Assembly: GCA_030049565.1 (NCBI GenBank)
Contig: JASIKQ010000352.1
Coordinates: 1 to 5,186 of the forward strand
DNA: 5,186 nucleotides
Direction: 5' to 3'
Origin: Candidatus Sulfotelmatobacter sp.
GTDB lineage: Bacteria; Acidobacteriota; Terriglobia; Terriglobales; Acidobacteriaceae
How positions within the stretch are numbered: position 1 is the stretch's first letter; every line of letters starts with the position of its first letter. The position numbers and the translations under genes were made by a program. Below are positions 1 to 4,251 of the stretch, piece after piece. The notes under the pieces were generated by a model. That model did no database searches. It was not told the origin of the DNA and was given only the letters and a program-made list of their open reading frames with translations.

Positions 1-10
1 CGCCCCATTG

Positions 11-934
11 CTACTTGTTGTACTGGTGATATTTGTCGACATGGACGTTCTCCAGTACCCCAAGTGCATCTTGGGTCAGGACGACGATTGAGCAATAGAG
101 AGAGATCAGATAGGAAGCGATTGCTCTGTGGTTGATGCCCATGAATCGAACTGACAAGCTGGGCGACACTTCTCCCGGCAGGCCAGGCTGGAAAAGCCCA
201 ATCACGCCCTGCTTTTTCTCGCCCGTGCGCAACAACAGAATGTCGGTCGTCTCGGCCTTTATCGGTAGCTTGTTGCAGGGAACGAGGGGAATCCCGCGCC
301 AGGTCACAAATGGAGACCCGAACATCGTGACCGTCGGCGGCGGAACACCGCGGCGGGTGCACTCCCGTCCGAAAGCCGCAATCGCCCGCGGATGCGCCAG
401 GAAGAAGCTCGGTTCTTTCCACACCTTTGCGATGAGTTCGTCTAGATCATCCGGGGTGGGTGCGCCGCTTCTGGTTTTTACCTTCATTTCTGGTGCAACG
501 TTATTGAGCAGGCCGTACTCGGTATTGTTGAGGAGTGCCATTTCCTGACGCTCTTTCACCTTCTCGATCATCAAGCGCAATTGCTCGCGGATCTGATCAT
601 GAGGGCTGCGGTACAGGTCGGAAATGCGGGTTTGCACGTCCAGCACGCTGGTCACCGCGTTCAACGCGTATTCGCGCGGCTTCTCCTCGTAATCGACATA
701 GATTTCAGGCAAGTCGATTTCCTCGTCCGGGGCGCATTCGATCGTGCGAGTTCCCGGACGCGTGGGTTTGACTTTATTAAGCCGGTAAACACCGGCTTCG
801 ACCGGCACCCACGACAGAAATGTGATCAGCCAGCGCGGCGTGATCGCTTCCATCATGGGGACGGTTTTAGTTACGGTAGCGAGCTGGCGAGCCTGTTGCT
901 CGGTCAGCGTATGTCGTACCTCTGCTGTCGCCAT
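11..934 (-). CDS. srpI: Family 2A encapsulin shell protein (SrpI-like)
   Basis: This 307-residue protein is recognisable as a family 2A encapsulin, related to SrpI of Synechococcus elongatus. Seen: an N-terminal arm leading into ATKTVP (21-26), then ITPRWL (31-36) and WVPVEAGVYR (42-51), YVDYEEKPREY (79-89), SDLYRSPHDQI (105-115), RSGAPTPDDLDELIAKVW (155-172), RGVPPPTV (195-202), RTGEKKQGVIGLFQPGLPGE (236-255) and SVRFMGIN (261-268). The length is normal for the family and the protein looks complete. Known of the family: HK97-fold subunits form a hollow cytoplasmic T=1 shell that takes up a cysteine desulfurase through the desulfurase's disordered N-terminus and can hold sulfur. The start is the ATG at 934: AAGGAG (943-948) lies eight bases upstream. 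It is separated from the other genes by 543 bases and probably has its own promoter. The cargo gene is not visible; it may follow beyond the left edge. Confidence 0.95.
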   Translation of the reverse strand: MATAEVRHTLTEQQARQLATVTKTVPMMEAITPRWLITFLSWVPVEAGVYRLNKVKPTRPGTRTIECAPDEEIDLPEIYVDYEEKPREYALNAVTSVLDVQTRISDLYRSPHDQIREQLRLMIEKVKERQEMALLNNTEYGLLNNVAPEMKVKTRSGAPTPDDLDELIAKVWKEPSFFLAHPRAIAAFGRECTRRGVPPPTVTMFGSPFVTWRGIPLVPCNKLPIKAETTDILLLRTGEKKQGVIGLFQPGLPGEVSPSLSVRFMGINHRAIASYLISLYCSIVVLTQDALGVLENVHVDKYHQYNK

Positions 935-942
935 GCTATTAG

Positions 943-948
943 CTCCTT
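943..948 (-). promoter_or_regulatory. Ribosome binding site of the encapsulin gene
   Basis: On the minus strand AAGGAG stands eight bases before the ATG at 934. It is a near-consensus Shine-Dalgarno sequence and fixes the encapsulin start; it implies efficient translation, as expected for a shell protein needed in 60 copies per particle. Confidence 0.85.
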
Positions 949-1000
949 GGTGCTGAAGAAATCGGTTTTAATGGCTAGCGCAACAAAATATCGGGCGCGA

Positions 1001-1016
1001 TTCGGACCGGTCTGAA
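1001..1016. promoter_or_regulatory. 16-base near-palindrome in the encapsulin leader
   Basis: TTCGGACC followed directly by GGTCTGAA forms a dyad in which seven of eight base pairs match, with ACCGGT at its centre. It lies 67-82 bases before the encapsulin start codon. It could be an operator for a dimeric repressor, or a small structure in the leader RNA. No regulator family can be named from the sequence. Confidence 0.35.
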
Positions 1017-1101
1017 CACAGAGACCCAGTCCCATAACTTACGGGTAATTTTGGTTGGTGAACCGCATCGTATCACGCAGTTCATTTGTCGGGGTAAAAC
1101 C

Positions 1102-1107
1102 AATATA
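1102..1107 (-). promoter_or_regulatory. Possible -10 element of the encapsulin promoter
   Basis: On the minus strand TATATT (five of six matches to TATAAT) would place transcription start near 1095-1096 and give a leader of about 160 nt. There is no good -35 hexamer at the standard distance; TTGAAA at 1121-1126 is only 13 bases away. The dyad at 1130-1145 sits where a class II activator would replace the -35 contact. This arrangement is the reason for the call; the hexamer alone would be weak. Confidence 0.35.
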
Positions 1108-1129
1108 CAACATTTCAAGGTTTCAACTC

Positions 1130-1145
1130 TGTGACTTCGCTCACC
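1130..1145. promoter_or_regulatory. Candidate CRP/FNR-family activator site
   Basis: TGTGA, six bases, then TCACC: nine of ten positions agree with the classical CRP consensus TGTGA-N6-TCACA. Its centre (between 1137 and 1138) lies 41.5 to 42.5 bases upstream of the start site predicted from TATATT at 1102-1107, which is the class II activator position. With uniform base use, a match this good is expected by chance about 0.016 times in a 543-base region. Known: SrpI of Synechococcus is a sulfur-regulated protein from a plasmid region that encodes the CRP-like regulator CysR. That a CysR-like protein binds here is inference. Confidence 0.45.
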
Positions 1146-1210
1146 GGTCGCCGCCCGAATGGGCAAGATTTTGCCAGGCCAGTTTCCCTGTGCCCAGAAG
1201 TCTTCGTGTG

Positions 1211-1235
1211 TCCGCCAATGTTTGTTCCGCCAATG
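1211..1235. repeat. Tandem direct repeat TCCGCCAATG x2
   Basis: Two exact copies of TCCGCCAATG occupy 1211-1220 and 1226-1235, with a period of 15 bases and five bases between them. They lie about 65-105 bases upstream of the CRP/FNR-type dyad relative to encapsulin transcription. Short tandem copies like this can be binding sites for a regulator, but 15 bases is one and a half helical turns, and no known motif is recognised. Confidence 0.4.
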
Positions 1236-1294
1236 CGACAGAATCACTGGTGCTGAACGTTGGCCCACAGACAAAATGGGTTTCTCCTGGTTGC

Positions 1295-1333
1295 AATATT
1301 GTCTATTTAGTCCATTGATATACTAGACATATT
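1295..1333. repeat. Imperfect inverted repeat enclosing a plus-strand promoter element
   Basis: AATATTGTCTA (1295-1305) and TAGACATATT (1324-1333) are inverted copies with a single extra T in the left arm, separated by 18 bases. The right arm overlaps the TATACT element at 1319-1324, so a protein bound to the dyad would be placed to block or control that promoter. Confidence 0.35.
1316..1324 (+). promoter_or_regulatory. Extended -10 promoter element (plus strand)
   Basis: TGATATACT matches the extended -10 pattern TGnTATAAT at all but one base. The predicted transcription start is near 1331. There is no good -35 hexamer at 16-18 bases, which extended -10 promoters can tolerate. The next signal downstream on the same strand is the intrinsic terminator at 1398-1431, with no gene between. 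Confidence 0.4.
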
Positions 1334-1431
1334 CCGATAAATTGTGATGACCTTGGCTTCACGGCTCTTGCTGTCGGGGTGAGCCGGGAACCGGGGCGCC
1401 TGCCGATCATGTTTCGGCAGGCTTTTTATTT
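1331..1431 (+). ncRNA. Candidate small RNA of about 100 nt
   Basis: A plus-strand transcript starting at the extended -10 promoter and ending at the intrinsic terminator would be about 101 nt long. It would contain a perfect 6-bp stem (CGGCTC 1362-1367 with GAGCCG 1381-1386, 13-base loop), a possible alternative pairing of GGCTTCAC-type bases just upstream, a G-rich stretch, and the 9-bp terminator hairpin. It holds no reading frame beyond 11 codons (ATG at 1348), which lacks a ribosome binding site. It does not resemble tmRNA, SRP RNA, 6S RNA or a riboswitch class that I know. It runs away from the encapsulin gene and toward the 3' end of the 206-residue protein gene. It is a prediction from signals only. 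Confidence 0.35.
1398..1431 (+). terminator. Strong rho-independent terminator (plus strand)
   Basis: GCCTGCCGA (1398-1406) pairs perfectly with TCGGCAGGC (1414-1422) across a seven-base loop, followed by TTTTTATTT (1423-1431). The T-tract lies on the plus-strand side, so it stops plus-strand transcripts best. Read on the minus strand, the hairpin follows the 206-residue protein gene by about 50 bases but has no T-tract after it, only an A-rich run before it. It therefore indicates a plus-strand transcript although no plus-strand gene is visible. Confidence 0.75.
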
Positions 1432-1477
1432 ACGATGAGAACTTGTGCTCTGGATCGCGGAAGCGTGGAGAAGGTCG

Positions 1478-2098
1478 CTATGCCCCGGCGGCAATGGCCT
1501 GTGCCTTGTAGAATTTCTTTCGCGCGCGGGAGCGGATGTCATCGAGTTGAGCGTGCAGTCGTCGTATCTCTGCATCCAGTTGATTGAAACTCGCGCAACG
1601 AAAGGTTATCAACCTCCCGCCCTTGACGGTGCGATCCTGCGGCCCGCTTTTCAGATAAATGCAGGCAAATGGCTGCTCGGTTCGTTCATCACTTTCCAAA
1701 TAGAGAAGTTCAAGATTTGCTTCCTCATTGTGGGCGCTATCCTGGGGATCGCTGCCAAATGCGGCGGCCAGATCTCCCTGCGATGAGGGTTTGGCATCCG
1801 CTCCTTGATTCTCGATCAGGAACGGGGTCCGAAGGGATCGCGTTTGAGTCCCGCTCTCGGCGATTTCCGTGGTCGTTCCTTTTTCTTGTTCCACCGAGAC
1901 TGGTTCCGCGACTTTCCGAATGAGAAACGGCTGAGGGTCGGTTTTATTTCCTGACCGCTCGAGATTCAGGATCGAAGGGTTAGGTTTGCAGGTTACGTGG
2001 TAGATCTCCCCTGCCGGGCTCGTGATTTCGAATTTGCCGTTCTCGCCCCGCAGAGCCAACCCGACATCGTACGTAGCGATGGTTTCTCCAAGCTGCAT
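1478..2098 (-). CDS. Uncharacterised 206-residue protein; C-terminal module shared with the 87-residue neighbour
   Basis: I do not recognise a named family. Seen: an N-terminal segment (1-66) with short beta-like stretches (KFEITSPAGEIYHVTC, 22-37); a linker (about 67-127) rich in E, S, T, Q and G that looks disordered and in which PFLI occurs at 57-60 and again at 92-95; and a C-terminal module (128-206) with YLESDERTEQPFACIYLKS (133-151), C168 and a charged, helix-like LDAEIRRLHAQLDDIRSRARKKFY stretch (174-197), ending AIAAGA. No signal peptide or membrane segment is visible. The start is the ATG at 2098 because AAAGGAG lies seven bases upstream. The frame is open further upstream (to 2500), but earlier starts lack as good a ribosome site. 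The C-terminal module is about 60% identical to the neighbouring 87-residue protein, so a duplication is clear; function is unknown. Confidence 0.8.
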   Translation of the reverse strand: MQLGETIATYDVGLALRGENGKFEITSPAGEIYHVTCKPNPSILNLERSGNKTDPQPFLIRKVAEPVSVEQEKGTTTEIAESGTQTRSLRTPFLIENQGADAKPSSQGDLAAAFGSDPQDSAHNEEANLELLYLESDERTEQPFACIYLKSGPQDRTVKGGRLITFRCASFNQLDAEIRRLHAQLDDIRSRARKKFYKAQAIAAGA

Positions 2099-2396
2099 CG
2101 GAACGCTCCTTTCACAGAGCATCACTGCGAGCGCCCAACCGCGCAAGTGGTGACCTTGATTCTTAGCGGAATAACGACAAGTTGTCAGATCGACCATAAT
2201 CAAGAAAATCTCTCCCGCCCCAGTCGCGTCGGTATGCGGTAGGAGCGGCAGCGATGAGCGGGCCAAGAACCAGACAGTTGCATTTACAGGTGCTTTTCGC
2301 TCTGGTAAGCGTCTACCAAGATATTTTCGGCAGGTCATATGAAGTCCGGCGATTGGAAGCGCCGCGTTGGTCCGAGCCTTGAGGGAACGGATCCCT
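2099..2396. other. 298-base spacer between the two paralogous genes
   Basis: Between the 87-residue gene's stop and the 206-residue gene's start there is no separate gene. On the minus strand CTGACA (2182-2187) is a good -35, but the hexamers 17-18 bases on (TAAGAA or AAGAAT) are poor, so a promoter for the downstream gene is possible only. The perfect 11-base dyad GACAA-G-TTGTC (2176-2186) overlaps that -35 and could be an operator. The spacer is long for an operon, so the 206-residue gene may be transcribed separately. Confidence 0.4.
2104..2112 (-). promoter_or_regulatory. Ribosome binding site deciding the start of the 206-residue protein
   Basis: On the minus strand GAAAGGAGC precedes the ATG at 2098 with seven bases between AAAGGAG and the start codon. 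It lies inside the reading frame that begins at earlier in-frame ATGs (2122 and 2197), and selects the downstream ATG over them. Confidence 0.7.
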
Positions 2397-2660
2397 TTAG
2401 GCGCCAGCCGCGGCAATCTCGGCCTCAGTTCGGTAAAACTTCTTCTTGGCCCGCGCGCGAATCTCGTCCAGTTCTGCGTGCAGGCGTCGCAGTTCAACAT
2501 CTAGTTCGATGAAGCTTAAGCAAGGAGCGGAAATCAGCTTGTCAGCCCGCATGCCGGCGTAGTCCTGCTTCTCGGTCGATTTTACGTAAATGCAGGCGGA
2601 CGGCTGCTGCGTCCTTGGATCCCTCTCTAAGTACAAAAAATCGAGGCTCGAAGTTTCCAT
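2397..2660 (-). CDS. Uncharacterised 87-residue protein with two conserved cysteines
   Basis: This small protein is supported by its paralogue: nearly its whole length aligns with residues 128-206 of the 206-residue protein. Shared elements are LYLE-D-RT-QP-ACIY-KS (9-28), a cysteine at 47 followed by SF, and the charged LD-E-RRLHA-LD-IR-RA-KKFY helix (53-76), ending in Ala-Ala-Gly-Ala. Both cysteines, C23 and C47, are kept in the partner (C146 and C168). The C-terminal half is likely a long amphipathic helix or short coiled coil. The start is the ATG at 2660, where similarity to the paralogue begins; there is no clear Shine-Dalgarno sequence there, so the start is less sure than the gene. 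It follows the dioxygenase gene by 119 bases. No family name or function can be given; a thiol or persulfide-handling role is only a guess from the cysteines and neighbours. Confidence 0.75.
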   Translation of the reverse strand: METSSLDFLYLERDPRTQQPSACIYVKSTEKQDYAGMRADKLISAPCLSFIELDVELRRLHAELDEIRARAKKKFYRTEAEIAAAGA

Positions 2661-2779
2661 GGCGAAATTATGACACGGCCCGCCCCGAGGGCCTTGTGAA
2701 TTCCTGTTAAAGAAAATTGACCACCGTAACAATGATGCACTGAAATCTGAGACCCAAAAACGGCATCTGCGGCCAAGTA

Positions 2780-4174
2780 TTACGCCACTACCTCTTCTTC
2801 TCTGCGAGCCAGAGGCAATCCCGCCGCCCGCCATGCATCGAATCCGCCGGTCACATTGACAAGGTTCGAGAAACCCGATCGTCGCAAAAGACCGCAGGCG
2901 ATCATGCTCCGGTACCCGCTCTTGCAGTACACGGCGATGAGCCTGTCGTGCCCAAGCGGCAGAGGGGTAGAGGCAAGCTTGTCCAGTGGAATCCACAACG
3001 CATTGGCAATGTGACCAGACTGCCATTCTGACTCACGCCGGACATCAACCACGGAAACCTCTGGTCGTTTGTGCCACTCGCTCAGGGTATGTACCGAGAT
3101 TTGCGGCATCCGGGCCAACGGGAAGCCAGCCTCACTCCATGCCTCCACACCGCCGAACAAGTATCCTTGGACGTTTTCGATACCCACACGGGCCAGCCGG
3201 ACCCTCGTTTCCGACAACTGTTCAGTAGCGTCGGCGACGAGAGCGGGGCTCGAGGACAATCCGAAGGCAATCGCTGCCCACGATGCAAACTGGCCTGACA
3301 GGGCGATGTTCACTGAGCCGGGGACATGCCCAGCGGCGTACCGGTCGCCGGGACGCACGTCGAGCACATAGGCTCCCTTTTCCAATTCAGACGCCAGGTC
3401 TTGCGCCGCGATTGGTGTCAATTCCGCTAAATCAGACAGAGTCGCCGCACCCTGCCGATTGAGTTCCGCGTCTTGCAGGAAGTATTCAGGGCGAGACGGT
3501 AGATTTGTCGTCAGCTCGCGGGTGAATTCTTGCCGGTTCCTGATTTGCAGAGCGTAATTTGTCAGGCGTTCGCTGCCGATCGTCGAAGATCGTTCGGCCC
3601 GCATGTTGCGACCGCAGAGTGAGCCGGCGCCGTGTGCCGGGTACACCAGAACATCATCGGCGAGCTTCAAGATTTTCTGGTGCAAGCTGTCATAGAGCAT
3701 GCCAGCCAATTCCATGGGAGTGTGTGTCGCTGAAAGATCGGGCCGGCCCACGTCCCCAATGAACAACGTGTCGCCAGTGAAAACTGCCCAAGGCCTGGGC
3801 GATTTCACTTCGTCTGTCACCACCAAGCAAATACTTTCTGGAGTGTGTCCGGGAGTCTCCAAAACCTGGATGAGGATTTTTCCCACGCGGAGTTCGAATC
3901 GGTCCCGCACATCAACGTGCGTGAAAGCCGCGTTCGCGCGAATTCCGATATAGATCGTTGCGCCGGTCCGCTCCGCCAGTTCCTTATGTCCAGAGACGAA
4001 ATCCGCGTGCAAATGGGTCTCGAATATATGCCGAATCCTGGCACCGTGTGCTGCGGCGGAGTCAATATAAATTTCGACATCGCGCTGCGGATCAATGACA
4101 ACTGCTTCTCCCTCTGACACGAGCATGTAGGATGCATGTGCCAAGCAACCGAGGTAGAACTGCTCAAAATGCAT
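2780..4174 (-). CDS. CstB-like persulfide dioxygenase with two C-terminal rhodanese domains
   Basis: This 464-residue cytoplasmic enzyme has three domains. The metallo-beta-lactamase domain (about 1-235) carries the ETHE1-type metal set: T-H54-L-H56-A-D58-F-V-S-G-H63, H110 in TPGHTPES, D135 in FTGDTLFIGDVGRPDL, and H181 in YPAHGAGSLCG. By comparison with ETHE1, H54, H110 and D135 should bind the single iron. The first rhodanese domain (about 265-355, VLDVRPGDRYAAGHVPGS) lacks the catalytic cysteine and is a pseudo-domain. The second (about 372-455) has the active loop C417-K-S-G-Y-R-S. This order and the length match Staphylococcus CstB, which oxidises persulfides and with its rhodanese forms thiosulfate. 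The start is the ATG at 4174, preceded by a GGAAAGGGGG purine run; a start 14 codons earlier has no such site. It follows the FAD oxidoreductase gene by 77 bases without a terminator, so an operon is likely. Confidence 0.93.
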   Translation of the reverse strand: MHFEQFYLGCLAHASYMLVSEGEAVVIDPQRDVEIYIDSAAAHGARIRHIFETHLHADFVSGHKELAERTGATIYIGIRANAAFTHVDVRDRFELRVGKILIQVLETPGHTPESICLVVTDEVKSPRPWAVFTGDTLFIGDVGRPDLSATHTPMELAGMLYDSLHQKILKLADDVLVYPAHGAGSLCGRNMRAERSSTIGSERLTNYALQIRNRQEFTRELTTNLPSRPEYFLQDAELNRQGAATLSDLAELTPIAAQDLASELEKGAYVLDVRPGDRYAAGHVPGSVNIALSGQFASWAAIAFGLSSSPALVADATEQLSETRVRLARVGIENVQGYLFGGVEAWSEAGFPLARMPQISVHTLSEWHKRPEVSVVDVRRESEWQSGHIANALWIPLDKLASTPLPLGHDRLIAVYCKSGYRSMIACGLLRRSGFSNLVNVTGGFDAWRAAGLPLARREEEVVA

Positions 4175-4182
4175 GACTTCGT

Positions 4183-4192
4183 CCCCCTTTCC
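4183..4192 (-). promoter_or_regulatory. Ribosome binding site of the dioxygenase gene
   Basis: On the minus strand the purine run GGAAAGGGGG lies shortly before the ATG at 4174, leaving about eight bases between its G-rich end and the start codon. It decides for MHFEQFYLG as the protein's beginning rather than the in-frame start 42 bases upstream. Confidence 0.6.
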
Positions 4193-4251
4193 GCCTTTTC
4201 TTAATCCCACGCTCAAGCTGCCGCTTGCTCCGTCACGAAGTTCTCGACGCT

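Larger units (their letters stand above)
935..1477. other. 543-base intergenic region without a credible gene
   Basis: The stretch between the encapsulin start and the stop of the 206-residue protein gene has only short open frames, with no recognisable motifs and arginine/serine-rich or cysteine-scattered translations. It holds instead a cluster of signals listed separately: the encapsulin ribosome binding site, a near-palindrome (1001-1016), a possible -10 element (1102-1107), a CRP/FNR-type dyad (1130-1145), a GGCAA/TTGCC dyad with a four-base spacer (1162-1175), a direct repeat (1211-1235), a plus-strand promoter-like element inside an inverted repeat (1295-1333), and an intrinsic terminator (1398-1431). 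It reads as a regulatory region for the encapsulin plus a possible small RNA gene. Confidence 0.7.

Noticed and set aside
1..8. Start codon of the next gene, two bases after the encapsulin stop
   Set aside because: A minus-strand ATG at 8 exists, but only two following codons are visible and there is no Shine-Dalgarno sequence before it, so a desulfurase gene starting here cannot be claimed.
132..1015. Plus-strand open frames opposite the encapsulin
   Set aside because: They mirror the codon structure of a firmly identified minus-strand gene, and their translations are arginine/serine-rich without motifs. The same applies to plus-strand frames opposite the dioxygenase and the oxidoreductase.
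975..1318. Two small open frames in the gene-free stretch (99 residues on minus, 87 residues on plus)
   Set aside because: They overlap each other on opposite strands, have no ribosome binding site of note and no recognisable pattern, and the minus frame runs across several regulatory-looking repeats.
1348..1383. An 11-codon leader peptide with three leucines in a row before the terminator, suggesting attenuation
   Set aside because: There is no ribosome binding site before it and no plus-strand gene after the terminator to be controlled.
1331..1431. A known riboswitch (for example ZTP or SAM class)
   Set aside because: G-rich pieces and the CGCCTG string are superficially similar to some aptamers, but the conserved core blocks are missing and no gene follows on that strand.
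1478..2500. A 340-residue protein from the start at 2500
   Set aside because: The same frame is open upstream of 2098, but that part overlaps the 87-residue gene, has no recognisable motifs, and the good Shine-Dalgarno sequence sits directly before the ATG at 2098. An intermediate start at 2197 cannot be fully excluded.
2668..2690. Hairpin GGCCC/GGGCC before the 87-residue gene as a regulatory structure
   Set aside because: A five-base-pair stem made of G and C in a GC-rich spacer is not distinctive, and no T-tract or known motif accompanies it.
2757..2779. A terminator after the dioxygenase gene
   Set aside because: On the minus strand GGC-GCAGAT-like bases before TTTTT can form only a three-base-pair stem, too weak to call.
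2397..3026. A 209-residue protein from the start at 3026
   Set aside because: Its first two fifths overlap the dioxygenase coding sequence in another frame on the same strand and look random; similarity to the paralogue begins at the ATG at 2660.
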